A DNA stretch of 42,665 bases from UBA6136 sp964386975 (GTDB lineage Bacteria; Pseudomonadota; Gammaproteobacteria; Methylococcales; Methylococcaceae). The notes below the pieces were generated by a model. That model had not been told where the DNA came from and ran no database searches. It saw nothing but the letters and a program-made list of their open reading frames with translations. Made by a program: the position numbers and the translations under genes. The stretch lies in assembly GCA_964386975.1 (NCBI GenBank), contig CAYLUS010000017.1, positions 1-42,665 on the forward strand, read 5' to 3'. Below, one piece after another: positions 32,361-40,267 of this stretch (position 1 is the stretch's first letter; every line of letters begins with the position of its first letter).

Positions 32361-32391
32361 CTGACGGAAATGCGTGAATGCCCGCTATCAT
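32361..32391 (+). promoter_or_regulatory. Putative glcE promoter
   Basis: CTGACG (32361-32366) and TATCAT (32386-32391) form possible -35 and -10 boxes with a 19-base spacer. Transcription would start close to the ATG at 32399, giving a nearly leaderless transcript or one that starts translation at the second ATG (32411). The match is fair only. Confidence 0.3.
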
Positions 32392-32398
32392 AGGGCGC

Positions 32399-33481
32399 AT
32401 GGCGACAGAGATGAAAGCGTTTGATCAAGCGGATGTCATTTGTGAACGGGTGGCGGATGCCTATGAGACGGGTCAGACGCTGGCCATCGAGGGCAGCGGC
32501 AGCAAGGCCTTTCTGCCCGGCGGCAAGGCCGAGGCTGATGCCACCCTTGGGCTTTCGGGGCATACAGGGATTGTCGACTATGACCCCAAGGAGTGGTTCA
32601 TCACCGCGCGCAGCGGAACACCGATCCGCGAAATCGAGGCAGCCCTCTTATCGGAAGGACAGATGCTGGGCTTTGAGCCGCCTCACTTTGGTGAGGGGGC
32701 GACCCTCGGCGGCGTCATCGCCTCCGGCTTTTGTGGGTCGCGAAGGCCTTTTGCGGGATCGGCACGGGATGCGGTTCTGGGTGTCCGGATGGTCAATGGG
32801 CGGGGCGAAAGCCTTCGCTTTGGGGGGACGGTCATGAAGAATGTGGCCGGCTTTGATGTCTCACGGCTGATGGTCGGTTCCAGAGGGACGCTGGGGGTCC
32901 TACTTGAGGTCACGCTCAAGGTGGTGCCCCGGCCGGAAGTCGAGAAGACGCTGGTGGTGCCGAGAACCTGGGCTGAGGGGCTGGCGCACATGCAGGTCCT
33001 GCAGGGAACCGCAAATCTCTTTTCTGGCCTTGCGAACGATGGCAGCTGGTCCTACCTTCGCATCGCCGGTCCCGAGCAGGCCGTGCTGAGGGTCCAGGCG
33101 GACCTTGGTGCTGAGGAAGCGGCCGATGGTCCCGGTTTCTGGTATCGGCTGAGGGAGCAGAAAAGCCGGTTTTTTACCTACCCGCCACTTGGAAATGCCT
33201 TGTTTCGACTGTCCGTCCCCTCGGCAGCCCCGGCCATCGAGATCCAGGGGGAATGGCTTTATGACTGGGGCGGGGCGCTCCGGTGGCTGCGAACGAATGC
33301 GCCAGCGGAGGCGGTATTCAGGGTGGCGGCGCAACTCAGGGGGCATGCGCGTCTATTCAGGGCAACGCGTCCCTGGGGCGCCGTGGCTTCCCCGCTGGAC
33401 CCGGCGTTGCAGGAACTCAACGCGCGGGTCAAGGCTGCCTTCGATCCCAAACGACTGTTTAATCCGGGAGTCATGCCATGA
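32399..33481 (+). CDS. glcE: Glycolate oxidase subunit GlcE (FAD-binding)
   Basis: FAD-binding subunit of the glycolate oxidase complex GlcDEF, which oxidises glycolate to glyoxylate. The FAD-binding part is visible as LAIEGSGSKAFLPGGKAE, then ITARSGTPIREIEAAL, GATLGGVIASGFCGSRRPFAG, DAVLGVRMVNGRGE, FGGTVMKNVAGFDVSRLM and GSRGTLGVLLEVTLKVVP. The C-terminal end is VKAAFDPKRLFNPGVMP. I chose the ATG at 32399; an ATG at 32378 and one at 32411 are alternatives. Its stop overlaps the glcF start (ATGA). The partner GlcD gene is not in this window. Confidence 0.94.
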   Translation: MATEMKAFDQADVICERVADAYETGQTLAIEGSGSKAFLPGGKAEADATLGLSGHTGIVDYDPKEWFITARSGTPIREIEAALLSEGQMLGFEPPHFGEGATLGGVIASGFCGSRRPFAGSARDAVLGVRMVNGRGESLRFGGTVMKNVAGFDVSRLMVGSRGTLGVLLEVTLKVVPRPEVEKTLVVPRTWAEGLAHMQVLQGTANLFSGLANDGSWSYLRIAGPEQAVLRVQADLGAEEAADGPGFWYRLREQKSRFFTYPPLGNALFRLSVPSAAPAIEIQGEWLYDWGGALRWLRTNAPAEAVFRVAAQLRGHARLFRATRPWGAVASPLDPALQELNARVKAAFDPKRLFNPGVMP

Positions 33482-34686
33482 ACCCTCAGGCGGTGCCGGA
33501 TGCGGTCCGTCGGGGGATAGACGCCTGCGTGGGTTGTGGTTTTTGTAATGCGACCTGTCCCACCTATCAGCTGAGTGGCAATGAGCTGGAGGGACCGCGG
33601 GGACGGCTGCGCCTGATGAAGTCGCTGACGGAGGGGGCCGAGCTCACGGCGGCGGTTCGAACCCACCTGGATCATTGCCTGCACTGCCTGGCCTGCGAGA
33701 CCACCTGTCCCTCAGGCGTTGCGTATGCGCCGGTCATCGACTGGGCGAGAAATGCAGCCCTGCCGGGGCCCCGTCGGCCCCTCCGTTCCCGCCTTCTGCG
33801 TGGCTTGATCAGTCGTGGTTTGACGGTTGATCGCCTTCGCCAATGCCTGGTGGGTATGTATCGCCTGGCCGGCCAGTTTGGCTTTCTTTCCCTAAGCGGC
33901 TTGGGATCCCGGCGGCCGCTTCAAAAGGCCGACTCGAAAGCCTCTGGCACAGCCAAGGTCCTGATCGCCGCCGGCTGTGCGGACCCGGGTTTTACCCCGA
34001 ATACCCGAAGGGCCTTGCGGCAGATTCTCGATCATCTGGGGATTGCCTGGTCAGATGAGGGCGCAACAGGTTGTTGCGGGGCACTGGATTTCCATATGGG
34101 TCATACCGAGCGCGCCTTTCAGGCCGTCAACGCCAATCTGGCGCGCTGGATGATCCGGGCGGATGAGGGGGTCGAGGTGATTCTGGTGCCGGCCAGCGGC
34201 TGTGGCGCCATGCTGAAGACCTACAAGGACCGTTTCGATGGAAAAGGGCAGGGGGCTGTTCGGGCTCTTGATCGCCTGCCCCAGATCCTGGACCCGGTCG
34301 AGTTCCTGGAGGCGCGCATCGATTTTGACCGCTGCCGAAAGGGGCGGGCGAGGCTGGTGTTCCAGGCGCCTTGCAGCCTTCAGCATGGTCAAGGCCTGGA
34401 GGGGCGGGTTGAAGCCTTGCTGTCGCGGTTGGGTTATGAGGTCCTCAAGGATCCGCAGGCCGGGCGCTGCTGCGGTGCGGCGGGCACGCATGTGCTGCTT
34501 GAACCCGCGATCAGCCAGGCGCTCAAGGCGGCCAAGTGCCAGGGATTGAACGGGCTGGCCGCAGATGCCATCGTGACCGCGAATGTGGGCTGCCAAATCC
34601 ATCTGGCGGGAGGCACCCAACGTCCGGTCACCCACTGGCTGGAGTGGGTCGAAGCGGCACTGGTCCCCATATCACCTGAGGCGTGA
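33478..34686 (+). CDS. glcF: Glycolate oxidase iron-sulfur subunit GlcF
   Basis: Iron-sulfur subunit of glycolate oxidase, passing electrons to the membrane. Two 4Fe-4S sites are seen: C17, C20, C23 and C27 in CVGCGFCNATCPTY, and C67, C70, C73 and C77 in CLHCLACETTCPSG. The C-terminal half has the two cysteine-rich CCG domains: TGCCGALDFHMG with PASGCGAM, and RCCGAAGTHVLLEP with ANVGCQIHL. It is 402 residues, the family length, and overlaps glcE. Its end leaves about 50 bases before miaB. Confidence 0.95.
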   Translation: MNPQAVPDAVRRGIDACVGCGFCNATCPTYQLSGNELEGPRGRLRLMKSLTEGAELTAAVRTHLDHCLHCLACETTCPSGVAYAPVIDWARNAALPGPRRPLRSRLLRGLISRGLTVDRLRQCLVGMYRLAGQFGFLSLSGLGSRRPLQKADSKASGTAKVLIAAGCADPGFTPNTRRALRQILDHLGIAWSDEGATGCCGALDFHMGHTERAFQAVNANLARWMIRADEGVEVILVPASGCGAMLKTYKDRFDGKGQGAVRALDRLPQILDPVEFLEARIDFDRCRKGRARLVFQAPCSLQHGQGLEGRVEALLSRLGYEVLKDPQAGRCCGAAGTHVLLEPAISQALKAAKCQGLNGLAADAIVTANVGCQIHLAGGTQRPVTHWLEWVEAALVPISPEA

Positions 34687-34699
34687 GCGAGGCGAAGTC

Positions 34700-34708
34700 T
34701 GTTAAAAT
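34700..34708 (+). promoter_or_regulatory. Putative extended -10 promoter of miaB
   Basis: TGTTAAAAT matches an extended -10 element (TGn before TAAAAT). No good -35 box lies 17 bases before it, which the extended form does not need. Transcription would begin about 20-25 bases ahead of the miaB ATG. Confidence 0.45.
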
Positions 34709-34737
34709 GCGTTCCCCCCAAACTGCGACTTGGCCGA

Positions 34738-36114
34738 ATGGCGCAAAAACTCTACATCGAAACCCTGGGTTGCCAGATGAACGAATACGATTCCGCCAAG
34801 ATGCGGGACGTGTTGAATGCCTCACATGGCTTTGAGCTGACCGAGGACCCAAGCCAGGCGGACGTTCTTCTCATGAATACCTGCTCGGTGCGGGAAAAGG
34901 CGCAGGAGAAAGTGTTCTCCGAACTGGGCCGCTGGCGGCCCCTGAAGCAGCTGAAACCCGATGTCGTGATTGGTGTGGGTGGCTGCGTGGCCAGTCAGGA
35001 AGGCGAGGCCTTGCAAAAGCGCGCCCCGTTTGTGGATCTGGTGTTCGGACCCCAGACCTTGCACCGTCTGCCGCAAATGCTTGAGGAAGCCCGAACGCAC
35101 AAGGGCCCGGTCATCGATGTCTCGTTCCCCGAAATCGAAAAATTTGATGCGCTCCCTGAGCCGCGGGCAGAGGGTCCCAAAGCTTTTGTCTCGATCATGG
35201 AGGGTTGCAGCAAGTACTGCACCTTCTGTGTTGTGCCTTATACCCGCGGCGAGGAGATCAGCCGGCCGCTGGATGATGTGGTGGCCGAGTTGGTGGCCCT
35301 TGCGGAGCAGGGCGTTCGTGAAATCATCTTGCTGGGGCAGAACGTCAATGCCTATCGCGGGGAGATGGAGGATGGCGAAATCTGCGACTTTGCCCTGCTG
35401 CTCCACTATGTGTCGGCGATCGAGGGCATCGAGCGCATACGCTATACCACCTCGCACCCGGTCGAATTCTCAGACAGCCTGATTGAAGCGTATGGCGAAC
35501 TTCCAAAGCTCGTGAGTCACTTGCATCTGCCGGTGCAAAGCGGTAGCAACCGCATCCTGCAATTGATGAAGCGCGGGCACACCCGCGAGGACTACATCGA
35601 AAAAATCCAGCGCCTGCGCGCGGTGCGCCCGGACATCTCCCTGTCCTCCGATTTCATCGTCGGGTATCCCGGCGAAACCGAGGCCGACTTCGAGGCCACC
35701 ATGGCGTTGATTGAGCAACTGGGTTTTGATCATTCCTACAGTTTTGTCTACAGCCCGAGGCCCGGGACCCCGGCTGCGGACATCCCCGATGATGTGTCGA
35801 TGGAAGAGAAAAAACGGCGGCTCTCGCGGCTTCAGGCCACGATCAATGCGATGTCGCAGTCGATTTCCGAGCGCATGCTGGACAGTGTTCAGCGGGTGCT
35901 GGTCGAGGGCAGTTCGAGGAAGGATGTCAGGGAGCTTTCCGGGCGGACGGAAAACAACCGGGTGGTCAATTTTCCGGGCGATCCGCGGCTGGTTGGCCAG
36001 TTCGTCGATGTTCTGATCACCGGGGTCCGTCCCAACTCCCTCAGAGGGCGGTGGTTACCCCAAGGCGCGGGCGATGATTCCGCGCCAACGAGCGAGAGTC
36101 CGGCTCTTGTCTGA
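34738..36114 (+). CDS. miaB: tRNA-2-methylthio-N6-isopentenyladenosine synthase MiaB
   Basis: Radical-SAM methylthiotransferase that adds a methylthio group to isopentenyladenosine at position 37 of tRNA. The N-terminal domain has the three auxiliary-cluster cysteines C12 (ETLGCQMNEYD), C49 (NTCSVREKA) and C83 (GGCVASQEG). The radical-SAM cysteines are C157, C161 and C164 in GCSKYCTFCVVPYTRG. The C-terminal TRAM domain contains VLVEGSS and LRGR. At 458 residues it is typical. No Shine-Dalgarno sequence is visible before the ATG. It starts the conserved miaB-phoH-ybeY-corC run; the last of the usual set, lnt, is absent here. Confidence 0.97.
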   Translation: MAQKLYIETLGCQMNEYDSAKMRDVLNASHGFELTEDPSQADVLLMNTCSVREKAQEKVFSELGRWRPLKQLKPDVVIGVGGCVASQEGEALQKRAPFVDLVFGPQTLHRLPQMLEEARTHKGPVIDVSFPEIEKFDALPEPRAEGPKAFVSIMEGCSKYCTFCVVPYTRGEEISRPLDDVVAELVALAEQGVREIILLGQNVNAYRGEMEDGEICDFALLLHYVSAIEGIERIRYTTSHPVEFSDSLIEAYGELPKLVSHLHLPVQSGSNRILQLMKRGHTREDYIEKIQRLRAVRPDISLSSDFIVGYPGETEADFEATMALIEQLGFDHSYSFVYSPRPGTPAADIPDDVSMEEKKRRLSRLQATINAMSQSISERMLDSVQRVLVEGSSRKDVRELSGRTENNRVVNFPGDPRLVGQFVDVLITGVRPNSLRGRWLPQGAGDDSAPTSESPALV

Positions 36115-37099
36115 GGCAGTCCTCAATCTCGCGCTGCAACTGGTGCCGGATGACAACGAGCGACTGGCCAGTCTGTGTGGCCAGTTCGACGAACATCTTC
36201 GCCAGATCGAGCGGCGGCTTGGCGTCGAGATCTCCAATCGGGGGACCCAGTTTGCCGTCCTTGGCCCTGAAAAAGCGGCACGCGCTACCATCCGACTCCT
36301 CGAGTCCCTCTATGCGGCATCCCGTGACGAGATGATCACTCCGGAGCGGGTTCACCTCTCCTTGCAGGAGTCGCACATCGAGAGCCTGCTTGAAGAAGCC
36401 CCGACGGTGGGGGCATCGCCCGAGTTCAAGACGCGCCGGGGCATCATCCGCCCAAGGGGCGTCAATCAACACCGTTACCTCACCAGCATTCAAGGCCATG
36501 ACATCAATTTTGGCATCGGTCCTGCCGGCACCGGCAAGACCTACCTTGCGGTGGCATGCGCCGTTGCGGCATTGGAGCGCGAGGAAGTCCGCCGACTGAT
36601 TCTGGCCCGCCCGGCGGTGGAAGCCGGGGAAAAATTGGGTTTTCTGCCGGGGGACATGGCGCAAAAGGTCGACCCGTACTTGCGCCCCCTGTATGACGCG
36701 CTCTATGAAATGCTGGGCTTTGAGCGGGTGGCCAAACTGATCGAGCGCAATGTCATTGAAGTGGCGCCGCTGGCCTTCATGCGCGGGCGAACCCTTAATG
36801 ATTCCTTCATCATTCTCGATGAGGCGCAAAACACGACCGTTGAGCAGATCAAGATGTTCCTGACCCGCGTGGGCTTTGGTTCCAAGGCCGTCGTCACCGG
36901 TGACATCACGCAGATCGATTTGCCTCGCAACAAGGAATCCGGCTTGCGCCATGTCCTTGATGTGCTGCGCGAAGTTGAAGGCATCAGTTTCACCTTCTTT
37001 GGTGCCCACGATGTTGTCCGCCATCCTCTGGTGCAGCGGATTGTCGCGGCCTATGAGGTCCATGAACAGAAACAGGCCATGGACTCGCATGTGGCTTGA
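36074..37099 (+). CDS. ybeZ: PhoH-like ATPase (YbeZ)
   Basis: Cytoplasmic P-loop ATPase, often found beside the endoribonuclease YbeY and thought to work with it in RNA metabolism. Walker A is GPAGTGKT (149-156) and Walker B FIILDEAQN, with VVTGDITQIDL after it. An N-terminal region (about 30-100) has the RNA-binding-like segment of the family. The ATG at 36074 overlaps miaB by 41 bases; a TTG at 36107 with GAGAG upstream is an alternative that would shorten the protein by eleven residues. The gene overlaps ybeY by 11 bases. Confidence 0.94.
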   Translation: MIPRQRARVRLLSEAVLNLALQLVPDDNERLASLCGQFDEHLRQIERRLGVEISNRGTQFAVLGPEKAARATIRLLESLYAASRDEMITPERVHLSLQESHIESLLEEAPTVGASPEFKTRRGIIRPRGVNQHRYLTSIQGHDINFGIGPAGTGKTYLAVACAVAALEREEVRRLILARPAVEAGEKLGFLPGDMAQKVDPYLRPLYDALYEMLGFERVAKLIERNVIEVAPLAFMRGRTLNDSFIILDEAQNTTVEQIKMFLTRVGFGSKAVVTGDITQIDLPRNKESGLRHVLDVLREVEGISFTFFGAHDVVRHPLVQRIVAAYEVHEQKQAMDSHVA

Positions 37100-37544
37100 C
37101 CTTGACTGCGTCAGTTCGGCAAAAAACCTTCCAGATCAGGCTGATTTTGAGCGATGGGCCCAGCGGGCAGGTCCCAATGCGTCTTTCGAACTGTCCATAC
37201 GGGTGGTCGATGAGGCGGAAAGCCGGCTACTGAACGAAACCTATCGCCAGAAATCGGGACCAACGAATATCCTGAGCTTTCCCTGCGAAGTTCCTCCGGG
37301 GGTCCCCAATGATCTCCTCGGTGATCTTGTGATTTGTGCGCCGGTGGTCGTGCGCGAAGCCCGGGAACAGGGCAAACCTGAGGAGGCCCACTGGGCCCAT
37401 CTGGTTGTGCATGGTGTTCTGCACCTTCGGGGCTATGACCACATCGCGCCTGAGGATCAGGATGAAATGGAAACGCTCGAAATTGAAATTCTGGCGGGAC
37501 TTGGCTACCCCAACCCCTATTTGATCGAGGCAGACGTCCCATGA
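37089..37544 (+). CDS. ybeY: Endoribonuclease YbeY (rRNA maturation)
   Basis: Single-strand endoribonuclease that helps process 16S rRNA 3' ends and ribosome quality control. The zinc motif is H108, H112 and H118 in HLVVHGVLHLRGYDH; the segment KSGPTNILSFPCEV is also typical. At 151 residues it is full-length. The ATG at 37089 is chosen because it precedes the first family strand; the frame remains open far upstream inside phoH, and that part is not used. It overlaps phoH and also corC (ATGA). Confidence 0.96.
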   Translation: MWLDLDCVSSAKNLPDQADFERWAQRAGPNASFELSIRVVDEAESRLLNETYRQKSGPTNILSFPCEVPPGVPNDLLGDLVICAPVVVREAREQGKPEEAHWAHLVVHGVLHLRGYDHIAPEDQDEMETLEIEILAGLGYPNPYLIEADVP

Positions 37545-38374
37545 GCGACGACCCGTCGGCAGCGCATCGAAGCTGGCTCCAGCGATTGACCCACTTCATC
37601 TCGGGAGAGCCTGAGGATCGGGAGGATTTGCTGGAGCTGCTCCGAGTGGCTCAGAAACGCAAGCTGATTGCCCATGAGGCCCTCTCCATGATTGAGGGCG
37701 TGTTGCAGGTCTCGGAGTTGAGGGTGCGGGATATCAGCATCCCCAGAGCCCAGATGGTGGTCGTCTCTCAAGAGGCTGAAATCGGGGCCATTTTGCCCCT
37801 GGTCGCCGAATCCGCCCATTCGCGTTACCCCGTGATCGGTGAGGATCGGACCGAGGTGGTCGGCATCCTTCTGGTCAAGGATCTTCTTCTTTCCAGCCTT
37901 TCGGATCAGGCCACACGGGTCCGGGACATCATGCGCCCCCCACTGTTCGTGCCGGAGAGCAAGCGACTCAATGTGCTGCTCCTCGAATTTCGGGCGACCC
38001 GCAGCCACATGGCCATCGTGGTCGATGAGTATGGCGCGGCCGCTGGACTGGTGACCATTGAAGACGTGCTTGAGCAGATCGTCGGCGATATCGAGGACGA
38101 ACACGATTTTGGTGAGGAGGAATTCATCTTCCGAAAGTCCGATGCCGAGTACACCCTCAAGGCCCTGACACCAATCGAGGACTTTAACGACTATTTCGAT
38201 GCAGGGCTCAAGGACGATGAATTTGACACCATCGGCGGTTACATCGTCCACCAACTGGGCCATGTGCCCAAGCGTGGAGAAAAACTGGACCTTGGGCGCT
38301 TCCGTTTCACGGTGCTGAGGACCGACAGCCGAAGGATCGAGCTCCTGAAACTGGTGATTCTCGCCGATCAGTAA
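37541..38374 (+). CDS. corC: CorC/HlyC-family CBS-domain protein (YbeX)
   Basis: A 277-residue protein with two CBS domains (about 65-125 and 130-185) followed by a C-terminal CorC_HlyC domain (about 200-275). Family stretches include VRDISIPRAQMVVV, SAHSRYPVIGEDRTEVVG, DIMRPPLFVPESK, HMAIVVDEYGAAAGLVTIEDVLEQIVGDI and GGYIVHQLGHVP. It has no membrane helix. Proteins of this type are tied to Mg2+/Co2+ efflux and to ribosome maturation with ybeZ/ybeY. Its end overlaps the convergent mepA by 7 bases. Confidence 0.95.
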   Translation: MSDDPSAAHRSWLQRLTHFISGEPEDREDLLELLRVAQKRKLIAHEALSMIEGVLQVSELRVRDISIPRAQMVVVSQEAEIGAILPLVAESAHSRYPVIGEDRTEVVGILLVKDLLLSSLSDQATRVRDIMRPPLFVPESKRLNVLLLEFRATRSHMAIVVDEYGAAAGLVTIEDVLEQIVGDIEDEHDFGEEEFIFRKSDAEYTLKALTPIEDFNDYFDAGLKDDEFDTIGGYIVHQLGHVPKRGEKLDLGRFRFTVLRTDSRRIELLKLVILADQ

Positions 38375-39222
38375 TCGGCAAGAAGAGCCCGGCAGGCGCT
38401 GGGAAGCTGGGGTCGGGGCGGCGGGTGCTTGCGATCGGGGGTCGGCTCGGCGGGTTTGGCGAGCCACCAGCCCAGCTGGTCACAGCCATCGCCGGGAGAA
38501 ATGGGCTCCTGTGGGACACAGTCAGGGCTTCCCGGAGGACAGGCCAGGCGCATGTGGAAATGATCCTCATGGAAGTACCAGGGCCGAATCTTGTTGAGCC
38601 AGCTGCGATCGCCCCGCGCACTTTTGCAGAGCTCGCGCTTGATCCGGGCGTTGACAAAGATCCGGTCGACGGTTGGAAGGCGCGCCGCCTGCTTTAACAT
38701 CTCGGCGTGTCCCTCCTCCCAGAGCGTGTAGTTGATGCCGTTGGTGGCCGTGTTGAGAAGACTGAAAGCCTTGATGTTGGAGCGGGTGCTGTTGGCATCC
38801 AGGTGAAGGCTGGGGCTCATGTCATACCAGACATCAACGTCGATGCCGCTTTGATGGCTGCGGTGGCCAAACGGCATGGGTCCGCCACGCGCCATCCCCA
38901 AATCGCCCACATGCAGCATGCCGAGTCCATGTGCCGCGCGTTTCCCGAGGCGGCGAATTGCATCCAGAAGGTCGGGGTGGCCATAGTCGCGATGACGTTC
39001 CAGATGCATCAGCAGATAGCCCTCGCCCTCCGGGGCCAGGTGCTCGGCGCCCTGGATACAGCCGGCGCTGGTCTCTCCGATTACCCGCGCAGGGCCCGGC
39101 GCAGGGTCCTCAGTGCCAAGGGCACCGCATGGGGCGGCAATCAGGGCCAGAAGGAGCCAGAAGACCTGGCAACGGGGTCCTGAAAGGGAATCAGCCGGAA
39201 TCCTGCTGTCGATTATCGCCAA
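38368..39222 (-). CDS. mepA: Penicillin-insensitive murein endopeptidase MepA
   Basis: Periplasmic zinc LAS-type endopeptidase that cuts D-alanyl-meso-diaminopimelyl cross-links in peptidoglycan. Motifs are MPFGHRSHQSGIDVDVW (H120, H123, D130) and WYFHEDHFHMRLACP (H220, H222). The signal peptide core is QVFWLLLALIAAPCGALG. No ATG or GTG is available near it; the TTG at 39222 has GAGG six bases upstream and gives 284 residues, close to the family's length of about 275. The start lies inside the end of the upstream SPFH-like gene (32-base overlap), so both are likely made from one transcript. Confidence 0.93.
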   Translation of the reverse strand: MAIIDSRIPADSLSGPRCQVFWLLLALIAAPCGALGTEDPAPGPARVIGETSAGCIQGAEHLAPEGEGYLLMHLERHRDYGHPDLLDAIRRLGKRAAHGLGMLHVGDLGMARGGPMPFGHRSHQSGIDVDVWYDMSPSLHLDANSTRSNIKAFSLLNTATNGINYTLWEEGHAEMLKQAARLPTVDRIFVNARIKRELCKSARGDRSWLNKIRPWYFHEDHFHMRLACPPGSPDCVPQEPISPGDGCDQLGWWLAKPAEPTPDRKHPPPRPQLPSACRALLADY

Positions 39223-40267
39223 GCGTTTCCTCGTTCTTTTTTCCCAGGGCAAACCGTTGCTTGGCGCCGATGACCCAGCCCTTGGCCCGTTCCAGTTTGG
39301 TTTTGTTGATCTCTTCCTCAAGCGCCAGTCGCTGACGCTCAAGTGCCAGAAGCTCGATTTCCCGCTGCAGGTGGCCATGCACATCGGAATAACTCGAGGC
39401 CCGCTGCGATTTCTCCTGAAGATTGGCTTCGATCTCAAGGCGCTTGAGTTCGGCGTCATGACGAATCCGCTCGCGCTTGAGCCTGACTTCGCTGTCGATC
39501 TTTTCCGCCTCCCGGGTTTCATCCGCCATCAGGATCTCACGGGCCCTCAGAACGGCTTCCCGCTGCTGCTCTCTGACGATCGCCGTTTCCCGCTTCAGAA
39601 GTTCCAGCATCTCCTCTTCCTGCTCAAGCCGAAGGCGCTGCTCAAGGAGTGCCTGGTCATGGCGCTCACGCGACATCCGCTCCAGGGTCTCCCGGCGTCG
39701 CTTGAGGATCTCAAGGGCAATGGCATTGCGGCCGGGATCAGCAGAGGCGAGGTCGGCATCGAGTTGGTCGAGATCGACGTTTTGAAAGATAGCATCGATA
39801 CGGCAATGGCAGCGGCTCTGTATGTCCCGCATGGCGAGGAGTTCATGGACCAGATCCTCGACCCCGCGCTCCATGAGGCTGTGGCCGAGATCCAGCCAGC
39901 TGGCTTGCTGCAGCCCAAGCAGTTCCTCTTCCGCCGCATCCTTGATCAGGGAGTGGTAGTGCGTGCGGATATAGTCACCCAGTCGATCGATCTGCTCGAC
40001 ATGCCCCTGGGCAAAGGCCAGCGTCGGCTGAAAGCGAATCTCCAGCGTGGCCTTGAGCGTGCAGAGGGCACCGAGGGAAGGCGGATCGAGCTGGATCTCC
40101 CAGTTTTCGATCGGAACATCAATGATGCTTTGGTAGAAGCGTCGTTTGAAGGCATGCGGCCGTGCAAAGACCCGGGTCATGAAGCCCAGCCGGGAGACGA
40201 CGATGCGGCGATCGCCTTCAAAGCCGGCTACCCAGGGGAGTTTCGTGTCTGCGCCAAAGTCAGCCAT
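39191..40267 (-). CDS. SPFH/band-7-like coiled-coil protein, function unknown
   Basis: A 358-residue soluble protein. Residues about 20-185 look like an SPFH/band-7 domain (family-like segments ATLEIRFQPTLAFAQGH, RLGDYIRTHYHSLIKDAAEEELL, a helix and then RCHCRIDAIFQNVDLDQ). Residues about 190-330 are an uninterrupted charged coiled coil rich in Glu, Arg and Leu. No membrane helix or signal peptide is seen. The SPFH assignment is by eye and the function is unknown. The ATG at 40267 overlaps the stop of the upstream membrane protein by 8 bases, and its end overlaps mepA. A long plus-strand frame here is a shadow. Confidence 0.75.
   Translation of the reverse strand: MADFGADTKLPWVAGFEGDRRIVVSRLGFMTRVFARPHAFKRRFYQSIIDVPIENWEIQLDPPSLGALCTLKATLEIRFQPTLAFAQGHVEQIDRLGDYIRTHYHSLIKDAAEEELLGLQQASWLDLGHSLMERGVEDLVHELLAMRDIQSRCHCRIDAIFQNVDLDQLDADLASADPGRNAIALEILKRRRETLERMSRERHDQALLEQRLRLEQEEEMLELLKRETAIVREQQREAVLRAREILMADETREAEKIDSEVRLKRERIRHDAELKRLEIEANLQEKSQRASSYSDVHGHLQREIELLALERQRLALEEEINKTKLERAKGWVIGAKQRFALGKKNEETLGDNRQQDSG

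Noticed and set aside
36041..37090. Open 349-codon minus-strand frame opposite phoH
   Set aside because: PhoH is certain from Walker motifs; the antisense frame has only composition-driven sequence.
37517..38467. Open 316-codon minus-strand frame opposite corC
   Set aside because: CorC motifs are clear on the plus strand and the antisense frame shows no recognisable protein.
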